Shown: positions 1 through 6,666 of the stretch, piece by piece
How the letters are laid out: each line of letters opens with the position of its first letter
Numbering within the stretch: the stretch's first letter is position 1
Assembly (NCBI GenBank): GCA_012032575.1
Contig: JAAUSP010000189.1
Coordinates: forward strand, 1 to 12,367
Direction: 5' to 3'
Length of the DNA stretch: 12,367 nt
Source: Anaerolineales bacterium
Lineage (GTDB): Bacteria > Chloroflexota > Anaerolineae > 4572-78 > J111
Translations under genes and position numbers: made by a program
The notes under the pieces: generated by a model
What the model was told of the DNA's origin: nothing
Databases searched by the model: none
The model's input: the letters and a program-made list of their open reading frames with translations, nothing else

Positions 1-502
1 CACGCCTTCCCCGACGGCCACCCCGCAGCCTGTCCAGCGATACCGACATTTTAATTCTGCCCACGCTGACCCCTACTGCTACGCCCACGCCCGCGCCAAC
101 CGATACCCCGACCCCGCTGCCGCCGCCGACTGATACTCCGGCCCCCCCCCGGCTGCATCACCTGAGTCGCCCCTTCCCGGCGGCGACAACACCAATGAAG
201 GCGGCACTGTAGGCCCCGACGATAACGGGAATGATAGTGGTAATGAAAACGAACCTGACGATAACGGCGGCGGGGATGACAACAGCAACGATGACTCAAG
301 CGGCGACGACTCCGGTGGTAACGATAACTCCGGCAGTGATGACTCCGGCGGCGATGATAACTCCGGCAGCGGTAGTGATGATTCCGATGGAGACGGTGAT
401 GACAACTCCGGCGGCGGGGGAGACAACTCCGGCTCCGGCGGTTCCAACAGCGGCAGCGGCGGTGGCGGGGGCGATGACAACGACAACAAGAGCAAAGATT
501 GA
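1..502 (+). CDS. 3' end of a low-complexity surface-type protein, frame-broken
   Basis: Partial gene running in from before the window. Bases 37-150 read well in the frame of position 3 as a Pro/Thr/Asp linker (TPTATPTPAPTDTPTP). From the C run at 142-150 the sensible frame becomes that of position 2, which gives about 115 residues of almost pure Asp, Asn, Ser and Gly (DDSGG, DDNSGS units) ending KSKD and TGA at 500-502. The frame-3 reading would instead stop at 210-212, and the frame-2 reading is blocked upstream by a TGA at 131-133. The first 36 bases look Pro/Thr-rich in frame 2 (TPSPTATPQP), so there seem to be two compensating shifts. Such linkers and acidic tails are typical of secreted or cell-surface proteins; no catalytic domain is visible here. 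The breaks may be sequencing or assembly errors, decay, or slippage at the C run. Confidence 0.6.
142..150 (+). repeat. C9 homopolymer at a frame break
   Basis: Nine consecutive C follow a G at 141. The upstream Pro/Thr-rich frame and the downstream Asp/Ser/Gly-rich frame meet here and differ by one base; one extra C, or two fewer, would join them. Homopolymers of this length are prone both to slipped-strand mutation and to sequencing error, and the sequence alone cannot tell these apart. Confidence 0.7.
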
Positions 503-539
503 ATAGGGCGCAGATACTCTCGCCTTTCAAGCAATAATC

Positions 540-599
540 TGCCACAAATTAACCCGAAAAAAGAAAAACAATTTGTAAAATTTGTGCAAATTTGTGGCA
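540..599. repeat. Inverted repeat, possible terminator of the upstream gene
   Basis: TGCCACAAATT (540-550) is exactly complementary in reverse to AATTTGTGGCA (589-599), with a 38-base spacer. The right half has three copies of ATTTGT at 10-base spacing (571, 580 and 590), so the arm looks built from a short repeated word. It lies 37 bases after the stop at 502. The stem is AT-rich with no strong T run, so a terminator role is possible but weak. The wording resembles the element at 9799-9867. Confidence 0.6.
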
Positions 600-677
600 A
601 AAATAGCCGCTTGTAGTCTTGGGAGTTGAGAGGAACTGCACTCGATTGAATAAGCCAAAACCGGCTTTAGTGTGATT

Positions 678-706
678 TTGACAGGCTTCTTCTTTTATGG
701 TATCCT
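678..706 (+). promoter_or_regulatory. Candidate sigma-70-type promoter P1
   Basis: TTGACA (678-683) is followed after exactly 17 bases by TATCCT (701-706), a perfect -35 and a 4/6 -10. Position and direction fit transcription toward the importer genes. Prediction by consensus only. Confidence 0.4.
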
Positions 707-764
707 GCTTTCTTGCAGAAAGAAAGTATCTTTATTTTATTACTGCCTGAGATTTGAAAATAAT

Positions 765-793
765 TTGACAGCGGCCTTGATTAGCAGTATAGT
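765..793 (+). promoter_or_regulatory. Candidate sigma-70-type promoter P2 for the importer
   Basis: TTGACA (765-770) is followed after exactly 17 bases by TATAGT (788-793), a perfect -35 and a 5/6 -10 at the ideal spacing. A start near base 800 would give a leader of about 300 bases before the ATG at 1099. This is the best promoter match I found in the window. No clear operator palindrome overlaps it. Confidence 0.55.
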
Positions 794-871
794 GGGGGAC
801 AGGGGTCACTTGATTATCTCGGCTACTTCCTGAATCGCGCATCTTTCTCCTTACCTAACTTTCTAAAAGCT

Positions 872-890
872 GGCCTGGTTTAACCGGGCC
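872..890 (+). promoter_or_regulatory. GC-rich hairpin in the importer leader
   Basis: GGCCTGG (872-878) pairs with CCGGGCC (884-890) around a five-base loop, with one G-T pair. No T run follows, so it is not an obvious terminator. It would sit in the middle of the predicted leader and might stabilise or regulate it. Confidence 0.35.
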
Positions 891-1098
891 GCTGTAGCAA
901 TGCTCCACGTGCTGTTAAAGAGTTGACAATGAGGTTGACATTTGGACAGCTTATTTCCACCCTTCCGTTTGCGCTTCACCCAATGTGTCAGCTCGGCTTA
1001 AAAGAATAACTCCTGTAGCTTTACGCCTGTTTTTTCATAATAAGTGGGCGTTGAAGTAAATTTAACTTTATTTTATTAAAAGAAAGAGGAGAGATTGC

Positions 1099-2574
1099 AT
1101 GAAACGCAAAGACGAGGAGTCACGGATTCAGGAACTGCTGCGGGCGCAGTTCCAGCGAGGCGACATCAGCCGCCGCCAATTTCTGCAGAATATGATTGTG
1201 GCTGGTATGGGCCTGGGCGGGATTAGCGCGCTGTCCGCCTGTGGCGCTGCCCCGGCTGCGGAAGCTCCCGCCAAAGAGGAGGCTGCTGCCCCGGCTACCG
1301 AAGCGCCCAAAGAGGAAGCTTCCGCCGCCGCTGCCGGTACTCGCCCCCTGACCCCCACCTTTTATCAATGGATTGTTGACCTGCACCCTGGCCTGAAAGC
1401 TGTCAATGACTCTTTTGGCGATTTGAACTTCCAGATTGCTCCGGTGGCCGGGTTTGATGTGGCCCGCTTTGTGGCCGAAGGCAAAAATAAAGAGAGCACC
1501 TGGGATGTGTATGTCGGCATGACCCCTTTTGTGGAAATGGCCTCTCTGATCAAAGCTGACGTCATTGAGCCGTGGGACAACTACATCCCCAAAGAAGTCC
1601 TTGATGACATCATCCCCTCGATCCGAGAAGAATGTAGTGTGGACGGCAAGCTGTACTCGTGGCCGTTCCTGCTCGATATCATCGTCCAGGGTTATAATGC
1701 CTCCATCACCGAAAAAGCCGGTCTGTCCGATGCACCCCCGGCGGATTGGGACGAATACCTGGCCAACTCCAAAACCGTGCTCGATTCCGGCGCGGCCCGC
1801 TACGGCTGCACCTTCGACGCGCACGGCTGGCGGTCACTGTGCCCCATCACCCACAGCATCAGCACCGATGTTTACTACATGCTCGATGGTGATCCGAGCG
1901 GCGTGCCTTTGTTCGATTTCACCAGCGAACCGGCACTCCAGGCCCTTGAAATCATGAAGCAGATGCTCGACCTCTCCTCGGCCAACGCGCTGCAACCCGG
2001 CGCTACCGATGGCGGCGTCAACTCTACCCCCGACGAAGTGGCTTTTGCCGCCCAGCAGGTCGCCTACTACATCAAGTATCAGAATGCGCCGCTGCGCATG
2101 GCCGGCACATGGTCGGACCCGGCGGCGCTGCGCCTGGGCGCGCTGCCCAAAGCCAAAGGCGGGGCCGGTTCCACCGTGTTCTGGACCACCGGGGCCTGTT
2201 TGTTCAAGTGGGGTCAAAACAAGGAAAAGGCCGCCGAGTATATGCGCTCGTTAACCTTCAACGATCAAATCTGGAAAGACTCCATCTCCGGCAGTGCTTC
2301 CGGCCATCCGGGCCAATTGCCGCCGTTCCTGTCGGTCAACGAGAAACTGCAAAAGGATAACCCGGATTGGCTCCAGAAAGAAGCCTGGGTGCCGCTGGTT
2401 TTTGAGCAGTTAAAAGTCGCGAAGGCCATTCCAAACCACGCCTTTGGTTTGCAGCAGTTTATTCTGGCCCAACCTATCTGGGAAAAGTATCTCAAAGGTG
2501 AATCCACCGATGCCAAAGCGGTGATGCAGGAAGCCAAGGATGCCGTTGCCGCTGAAGTGAAGAAGGCCGGTTAG
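1099..2574 (+). CDS. ABC transporter substrate-binding lipoprotein, family 1 (Tat-exported)
   Basis: Solute-binding receptor of an ABC importer, 491 residues, anchored outside the membrane. The N-terminus has a twin-arginine motif SRRQFLQ (residues 24-30), a hydrophobic stretch, then a lipobox LSAC with the lipidated Cys at 48. A flexible Ala/Pro/Glu linker follows to about residue 78. The mature part has the look of extracellular solute-binding protein family 1 (WDVYVG, DGKLYSWPF, then a Trp-rich C-terminal half), whose members bind sugars, oligosaccharides, polyols or glycerol-3-phosphate. The start is ATG at 1099 with GAGGAG at 1086-1091, seven bases away. The two permeases follow, and no ATPase gene is present, so a shared ATPase encoded elsewhere is likely. 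The ligand cannot be deduced. Confidence 0.93.
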   Translation: MKRKDEESRIQELLRAQFQRGDISRRQFLQNMIVAGMGLGGISALSACGAAPAAEAPAKEEAAAPATEAPKEEASAAAAGTRPLTPTFYQWIVDLHPGLKAVNDSFGDLNFQIAPVAGFDVARFVAEGKNKESTWDVYVGMTPFVEMASLIKADVIEPWDNYIPKEVLDDIIPSIREECSVDGKLYSWPFLLDIIVQGYNASITEKAGLSDAPPADWDEYLANSKTVLDSGAARYGCTFDAHGWRSLCPITHSISTDVYYMLDGDPSGVPLFDFTSEPALQALEIMKQMLDLSSANALQPGATDGGVNSTPDEVAFAAQQVAYYIKYQNAPLRMAGTWSDPAALRLGALPKAKGGAGSTVFWTTGACLFKWGQNKEKAAEYMRSLTFNDQIWKDSISGSASGHPGQLPPFLSVNEKLQKDNPDWLQKEAWVPLVFEQLKVAKAIPNHAFGLQQFILAQPIWEKYLKGESTDAKAVMQEAKDAVAAEVKKAG

Positions 2575-2602
2575 TTTTATCTTGGTCGTACTGGTATAAA
2601 GG

Positions 2603-2668
2603 CTGACATAGTGACAAGGTGATAAGGTGACAGTTTTAGACTCACCCTTTCACCTTGTCACCTTGTCA
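2603..2668. repeat. Hairpin built from 8-base tandem repeats
   Basis: The 19 bases at 2612-2630 pair with 2650-2668 with one mismatch around a 19-base loop. The left arm lies in near-perfect 8-base units (CTGACATA, GTGACAAG, GTGATAAG, GTGACAGT; 2603-2634) and the right arm is their mirror. It sits between the binding-protein and permease genes. In E. coli malE-malF a hairpin in this place protects the upstream mRNA and favours binding protein over permease; a similar role here is an inference. Confidence 0.8.
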
Positions 2669-2685
2669 GATTTTCGAGGAGCGTG

Positions 2686-3630
2686 ATGGCGAGCACAACC
2701 TTGTCCACTTCCGCAGTGCGAACCCGTTGGTGGCATTGGCGCGAACTGAAGCATAGCATTAATTGGCTCTATTTGATCCCAGCCCTGGTTTTTTTTCTGG
2801 GCTATCAATTATATCCGCTGCTTCAGGTTTTATATATCAGCTTCACCGATTTTAAGTATCTCGATCCCGCTCCGCCTAATTTCATCGGGTTTAAAAATTT
2901 TGCTGATGCTATCGTTGACCCGATCTTTCTGGTTGGATTGTGGCGAGCCGCCATTTTTACGGCTGTTTTTCTGCCCGGTGTTATTTTTATTCCCCTCTTT
3001 GTCGCCATTTTAGTGGATCGGGTACAGAACCCGGTGCTGGCAACCTTCTACCGGCTGATTCTGTTGATTCCGGCGGTTATCCCCGGCCCGATGGTTTTTG
3101 TGTTGTGGCGCTGGCTGTATGATTTTGAAGTGGGACCAATCAACGTAATTCTGATCAATTACCTGCACTTATTTGATTATCGCACCGCCCCGCAGTGGGT
3201 GGGCGACTCGCCCCTGGCGCTGCCGGCCATTTCGATTATGGAATGGTGGTGGGGGTTGGGTTATCACACGATGTTTTTCCTGGCCGGTCTGGCTTCTATT
3301 CCCAAAGAATTATTTGAAGCCGCGCGGGTTGATGGGGCTAATGAATGGAAAATGTTCTGGCACGTCACCCTGCCCCGGCTGCGTCCGATCTTTTTAATTT
3401 TGGTTGTCCTGCGCTTTGGTTCGGCGATGGCCGTGATTGACGAATTTTTGATTATGGGCGGCACCAATCGCTCGCTGCCCACCTATACCTGGACGGTTTA
3501 CATGTGGCATCTGGGCTTTCAGTTGGGAAGCTGGCCGCAGGGTTATGCCGCCGCTATTGGCTGGCTGGGGGCCATTAGCATGTTAGTGGTGGTTGCCGCG
3601 TTATTTTATATTTTCCGTAATCAAGATTAG
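2686..3630 (+). CDS. ABC sugar-type transporter permease 1 (MalF/UgpA-like)
   Basis: Membrane subunit of the importer, 314 residues. The first helix is near residues 27-50 and there are about six membrane segments in all. The cytoplasmic EAA loop that docks the ATPase is clear: EAARVDGA from residue 211, then FWHVTLPRLRP. This matches the MetI-like fold of carbohydrate importer permeases. A GTG at 2683 is also possible, but GAGGAG at 2676-2681 is better spaced for the ATG at 2686. The gene pairs with the binding protein upstream and permease 2 downstream. Confidence 0.93.
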   Translation: MASTTLSTSAVRTRWWHWRELKHSINWLYLIPALVFFLGYQLYPLLQVLYISFTDFKYLDPAPPNFIGFKNFADAIVDPIFLVGLWRAAIFTAVFLPGVIFIPLFVAILVDRVQNPVLATFYRLILLIPAVIPGPMVFVLWRWLYDFEVGPINVILINYLHLFDYRTAPQWVGDSPLALPAISIMEWWWGLGYHTMFFLAGLASIPKELFEAARVDGANEWKMFWHVTLPRLRPIFLILVVLRFGSAMAVIDEFLIMGGTNRSLPTYTWTVYMWHLGFQLGSWPQGYAAAIGWLGAISMLVVVAALFYIFRNQD

Positions 3631-3640
3631 GTTTTGAGGT

Positions 3641-3756
3641 CGTAACAACTCAGCCCTTATGTCATTTCGAGGCCGTAGGCCGAGAAATCCCTATCATGCT
3701 ACATCGGCCTCGGAGATTTCTCCCTTCGGTCGAAATGACATGGCTGAGTAGTTACG
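3641..3756. repeat. 116-base palindromic repeat element (GTCATTTCGA type)
   Basis: The outer arms, 3641-3655 and 3742-3756 (CGTAACAACTCAGCC and its complement), match 14 of 15. Next come GTCATTTCGA (3661-3670) and its exact complement (3730-3739), then inner arms around GAGAAATC (3682-3689) and GATTTCTC (3715-3722). The whole can fold into one long stem with bulges. It looks like a dispersed REP- or MITE-like repeat. It fills the gap between the permeases, and an ATG inside it (3696) extends the permease 2 frame falsely upstream. No clear target duplication was seen. Confidence 0.8.
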
Positions 3757-3782
3757 TTTGTTATTACAGAAAGGGATTAACG

Positions 3783-4682
3783 ATGGAATTGACCCGACCC
3801 CTGGACTCACCGACCGTGCGAGAAGCCGCGCCTATTTTGCCCCGGCGGCGGCCTCGAATTAGCTTTCTCACCATTCTGCGCCATGCTATTATCATCTTTT
3901 TTTGCCTGACTATTATTTTTCCGCTTGCTTGGGTATTTTTATTATCCATCAAATCTATCCCCGATGCTTACACCGGCGAACTCTGGCCGGAGCAGTTTGA
4001 CTTTTCCCATTACCAATATGTTTTTGAGCATATTCCAACCTTTTGGCAAAACTTCAGCAACAGCATTATTGTTACCGCCGCTACGGTATTTTTCACCTCG
4101 ATCAGCGCCTTGTTGGCCGGTTACGCTCTGGTTCACCTGCGCTTGCCCGGTGCGGCCATTGTCATTAGCCTGTTGGTCGGCACGCTCTTTTTTCCAACCC
4201 GTCTCGTCTCGCTCATTGGTATTTTTGAGATTCAAAATGCCGTCGGCCTGATTAATACCCTGCCCGGCCTGATTCTGCCCTATGTGACCTTAAACCTGGC
4301 TATCAGTATTCTGATCATGCGCGGTATCTTTGAGCAAATCTCGCATGAAATTGTGGATGCGGCCAAAATTGATGGGGCCAGCTCGTGGCGAATTTTATGG
4401 GAAATTATGCTGCCGTTGGTGGTCAACGGGCTGGTGGTACTGGTTATTGTTAATTTTGTCAGCGCCTGGGGCGAATATTTGCTGGCCGTCACTTTGACCA
4501 ATGACCAATCGGTGCGGACGATGCCGGTGGTGCTGGCCACCACCTTTGGCGGCTTTGGCGAGTGGGCCTGGCCGCGGATTGCCGCCGTCTACATTATCGC
4601 CATTTTACCCGGCCTGATTGGCTTTGCCATTGCCCAACGCTGGTACATGAAGGGTCTGACCGAAGGGGCGTTGAAAGTTTAA
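3783..4682 (+). CDS. ABC sugar-type transporter permease 2 (MalG/UgpE-like)
   Basis: Second membrane subunit, 299 residues. A basic N-terminus (RRRPR, residues 21-25) precedes a first helix at about 35-56, with about six segments in all. The ATPase-docking loop reads DAAKIDGASSWRILWEIMLP from residue 192, and the C-terminus GLTEGALKV matches the usual GLT-GA-K ending of MalG-type permeases. I chose the ATG at 3783, with AAAGGGA at 3770-3776. The frame stays open upstream to 3696, but those extra 29 codons come from the repeat element and do not resemble a permease N-terminus. It works with the permease at 2686 and the lipoprotein at 1099. Confidence 0.93.
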   Translation: MELTRPLDSPTVREAAPILPRRRPRISFLTILRHAIIIFFCLTIIFPLAWVFLLSIKSIPDAYTGELWPEQFDFSHYQYVFEHIPTFWQNFSNSIIVTAATVFFTSISALLAGYALVHLRLPGAAIVISLLVGTLFFPTRLVSLIGIFEIQNAVGLINTLPGLILPYVTLNLAISILIMRGIFEQISHEIVDAAKIDGASSWRILWEIMLPLVVNGLVVLVIVNFVSAWGEYLLAVTLTNDQSVRTMPVVLATTFGGFGEWAWPRIAAVYIIAILPGLIGFAIAQRWYMKGLTEGALKV

Positions 4683-4724
4683 TAAAACCAGGGTAATTAC
4701 TCACCGCTTGACCTGTACTTTCTT

Positions 4725-4787
4725 AAGGCTGAGGCTGAGGCTAACAAGGACAAAACAAGGGCAACCTTCGTTCTCAGCCTCAGCCTT
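4725..4787. repeat. Hairpin built from 6-base tandem repeats
   Basis: AAGGCTGAGGCTGAG (4725-4739) is exactly complementary in reverse to CTCAGCCTCAGCCTT (4773-4787), with a 33-base loop. The left arm is made of GGCTGA units and the right arm continues as CTCAGC, CTCAGC, CTTAGC, CTCGCC. It lies 43 bases after the permease 2 stop and before the VOC gene. There is no T run, so it is more likely a repeat or mRNA-stabilising stem than a terminator. Confidence 0.8.
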
Positions 4788-4828
4788 AGCCTCGCCGGGA
4801 AGCACTGGTCTGGTTGCTGAGTAGATAC

Positions 4829-4834
4829 AAGGAG
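4829..4834 (+). promoter_or_regulatory. Ribosome binding site fixing the VOC gene start
   Basis: AAGGAG ends nine bases before the ATG at 4844. An upstream in-frame TTG (4814) has no such site, so the ATG is preferred. Confidence 0.7.
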
Positions 4835-4843
4835 CTACCTCAT

Positions 4844-5191
4844 ATGCGCGAATTCGATCATGTCGGCGTCATCACCGACGACAAACAAGCAGAAGAAATG
4901 TACGTTCCCGCCACCAAAGTGTGGGTGACAAACCCGGCCACTCATCCCTATAAAATTGAATATTTGCGCTTTGAGCCGGATACCCCCGTCACCGGCCCGG
5001 TGCGCGATTTGCCCCACATGGCCTTTCGGGTGGACAATCTGGAAGAGGCAATGGGCGACTCCGAAGTGCTGTTGGGACCGTTCAACCCGACCGAAACCCT
5101 GCGGGTGGTCTTTGTGCTCCAAGATGGCGCTGTTTTTGAATTTATGGAAAACGCCCAAGACGGTCAGTGGTTTCGCAGCGGAAATAGCTAA
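4844..5191 (+). CDS. Small VOC (glyoxalase/dioxygenase-fold) protein
   Basis: 115 residues, the size of one VOC module made of two beta-alpha-beta-beta-beta halves. The first half opens FDHVGVIT, and the second begins near LPHMAFRVDNLEEAM and ends VFVLQDGAVFEFME. Likely metal ligands, by their place in the fold, are His6, Glu39, His58 and Glu99, all present, so a metal enzyme (lyase, epimerase or isomerase) is plausible. VOC proteins also include non-enzymatic binding proteins, and the true reaction cannot be named. Position after the importer and before an oxidoreductase suggests a step on the imported compound. Confidence 0.75.
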   Translation: MREFDHVGVITDDKQAEEMYVPATKVWVTNPATHPYKIEYLRFEPDTPVTGPVRDLPHMAFRVDNLEEAMGDSEVLLGPFNPTETLRVVFVLQDGAVFEFMENAQDGQWFRSGNS

Positions 5192-5223
5192 AGTGGGTTA
5201 ACATCACCAGTCTTGATTTTGCT

Positions 5224-5261
5224 GAGGCGAGGCGGCGAGGATTTCTTCGTCTTCTCGCCTC
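5224..5261 (+). terminator. Hairpin, possible terminator after the VOC gene
   Basis: GAGGCGAG (5224-5231) pairs with CTCGCCTC (5254-5261), followed by TTTCTATCCTT. It starts 33 bases after the VOC stop. The loop is 22 bases and the T tract is imperfect, so termination may be partial. The left arm is itself repetitive (GAGGCGAGGCGGCGAGG). Confidence 0.4.
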
Positions 5262-5295
5262 TTTCTATCCTTGTGGCTCACCTTTTCCATAATTC

Positions 5296-5363
5296 GCCGG
5301 GATTGGGGAGACGAAGCCGGGGATAAATTTTTGCTTTTGATCCCCAAATCCCCAAATCCCGGC
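5296..5363. repeat. Nested hairpin with 8-base tandem arm
   Basis: GCCGGGATTGGGG (5296-5308) pairs with CCCCAAATCCCGGC (5350-5363) with one bulged base. Inside it GGGGAT (5319-5324) pairs with ATCCCC (5340-5345). The right arm is a tandem of ATCCCCAA (5340-5347, 5348-5355) and ATCCCGGC. It lies just upstream of the oxidoreductase gene. Confidence 0.75.
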
Positions 5364-5399
5364 CAACAAATTCAATAACCAACAATCAGGGAGAACAGT

Positions 5400-6395
5400 G
5401 TGACCGCCAAAATTCGAGTAGGCGTGGCCGGGGCCGGCTTTATTGGGGTAGTGCATGCCCGGGCTTACAAACAGCTACCCCAGGTAGAACTGGTCGGCCT
5501 GGCCGACCCGGCCGCCGAGCGAGCCGAACCGCTGGCCCGCGAATTGGGCTGCGCCCGTTTTGACGATTACGAGGCGCTGCTCAAAGCCGGGGTTGATATT
5601 ATCAGCATTTGTCTGCCGCCCCGGCTGCACCTGCCGGCGGCGGAAGCAGCCGCCCGGGCCGGCGTCCACGTGCTAATGGAAAAACCCATCACCCGCAGCC
5701 TGGAAGAAGCCGACCAGATGCTCGCCGTTTGTCGCAAGGCCGGGGTGTACCTGATGACCGGCTTCACCCACCATTTTTACCCGGAAATGCGCGAAGCCAA
5801 ACATTTGATCGAAAGCGGAGCCATCGGCCAACCGCTGACGGTGCTGGACTCGATGTCCATCAGCCACAGCCTGGTACTGCCCTGGTACCGCGACAAGGAA
5901 ATTGCCGGGGGCGGCGTTTTTATGTGCAATGCCGTTCACGGTTTTGACCGGGTCAGTTGGGTGCTGGGCCAGCGGGTGGCAGCAATCGCGGCGCTGGTCG
6001 AGCCGCCCCAGGCGACCCACGCCGAAGATTACGGCTCGGTGCTGGCCCGGTTTGAGGGCGGGGCGCAGGGGACTTTTTTCCAGCATTGGGGGCCGTATCG
6101 CACGGTGAGCTGCGAGATGCAGGTTTACGGCGAAACCGGCATGCTTCACGTCCGCTCGTGGGACTCGCTGGAACTGTTCACCACCGGCAAGCGCACCGTC
6201 CAGCAGTTTTACCATCCCGACGCCGGCCTGTCCGAACGGGCGATGGTCGGCATGGTCGCCGAACTGACGGAGATGGTCGAAGCCGTCCGCGCAGGCCGCC
6301 AGCCCGAACCTTCCGGCGAAGCAGGCCGCACCTCGGTGGCGCTGGTCCTGGCAACCTACAAAGCGGCGGAAACGGGTCAGTGGGTTGAACTGTAA
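5400..6395 (+). CDS. Gfo/Idh/MocA-family NAD(P)-dependent oxidoreductase
   Basis: 331 residues, standard length for the family. The N-terminal Rossmann fold starts IRVGVAGAGFIG (Gly11, Gly13, Gly16). The family lysine signature is MEKP (Lys95), which in characterised members contributes to catalysis. GGGVFMCNAVHGFDRVSWVLG carries the H-x-x-D pattern of the substrate domain. Members oxidise or reduce sugars, inositols and related polyols, or act as hydrolyases and trans-dihydrodiol dehydrogenases; the substrate here is unknown. The start is a GTG with AGGGAG at 5388-5393, six bases away. No signal peptide, so cytoplasmic. It follows an importer, which fits a catabolic role. Confidence 0.92.
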   Translation: MTAKIRVGVAGAGFIGVVHARAYKQLPQVELVGLADPAAERAEPLARELGCARFDDYEALLKAGVDIISICLPPRLHLPAAEAAARAGVHVLMEKPITRSLEEADQMLAVCRKAGVYLMTGFTHHFYPEMREAKHLIESGAIGQPLTVLDSMSISHSLVLPWYRDKEIAGGGVFMCNAVHGFDRVSWVLGQRVAAIAALVEPPQATHAEDYGSVLARFEGGAQGTFFQHWGPYRTVSCEMQVYGETGMLHVRSWDSLELFTTGKRTVQQFYHPDAGLSERAMVGMVAELTEMVEAVRAGRQPEPSGEAGRTSVALVLATYKAAETGQWVEL

Positions 6396-6400
6396 CGATA

Positions 6401-6639
6401 ATGTCATTCTGAGCGAGGAACGAGCGAAGAATCCCTCTGATAGTTGTCAACAGTCTCAACAGATCCAATTTTCCGAGGAGTGAGGCATCCTCAGATGCCG
6501 AAGGGAGCCGCATCTGAGGATGCTGGCTCCTCAAGTTTGGATCTACTGAGTATTGTTTGGCGGGGTGGGTTTGATACCGGCTACCTTGCCTTAATTTGTG
6601 ACCCTGTAAGGATTCTTCGGCTTCGCCTCAGAATGACAT
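6401..6639. repeat. Nested palindromic element of about 240 bases
   Basis: Outer arms: ATGTCATTCTGAG (6401-6413) pairs exactly with 6627-6639, and CGAAGAATCC (6425-6434) pairs exactly with 6610-6619. This is the GTCATTCTGAGCGAAG-type dispersed repeat. Between these lies a second palindrome (6461-6544) of different sequence, so one element seems placed inside, or flanked by two half copies of, another. It fills most of the gap before the deacylase gene. Confidence 0.8.
6461..6544. repeat. Inner palindrome of the nested element
   Basis: AGATCCAA (6461-6468) pairs with 6537-6544, GAGGAG (6475-6480) with 6527-6532, and GCATCCTCAGATGC (6485-6498) with 6510-6523. All three arm pairs are exact, and the central loop is 11 bases. 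The result is one long, nearly continuous hairpin. Confidence 0.8.
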
Positions 6640-6666
6640 GCCTACTTATTTTGAGAGGTTATTTTT

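Larger units (their letters stand above)
503..1098 (+). other. 596-base non-coding region upstream of the importer
   Basis: No convincing gene on either strand. The region is more AT-rich than the flanking genes. It holds an 11-base inverted repeat (540-599), two promoter-like sequences (678-706 and 765-793) and a GC-rich hairpin (872-890). If transcription starts near 800, the binding-protein mRNA has a leader of about 300 bases. I recognise no known riboswitch in it, but this cannot be excluded by eye. Confidence 0.6.

Noticed and set aside
231..506. Plus-strand frame rich in Thr, Met and Ala over the acidic tail
   Set aside because: Low-complexity alternative frame of the same repeats; the Asp/Ser/Gly frame has the more natural composition and codon use.
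79..600. Long minus-strand open frame rich in Ser, Pro, Glu and Leu
   Set aside because: It is the mirror of the Asp/Asn/Ser/Gly repeat region; its composition follows from the repeat, and it lacks a ribosome site.
697..750. 17-codon ORF (MVSCFLAERKYLYFITA) that could be a leader peptide
   Set aside because: No ribosome binding site, and its start lies between the -35 and -10 of promoter candidate P1.
1051..1079. TTGAAG-17-TATTAA promoter-like pair just before the binding-protein gene
   Set aside because: Weaker match, and the start would fall on the Shine-Dalgarno sequence at 1086-1091. P2 at 765-793 is better.
2603..2668. CRISPR-like array
   Set aside because: The repeat units are only 8 bases, directly adjacent with no spacers, and mirrored. 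No cas genes are in the window.
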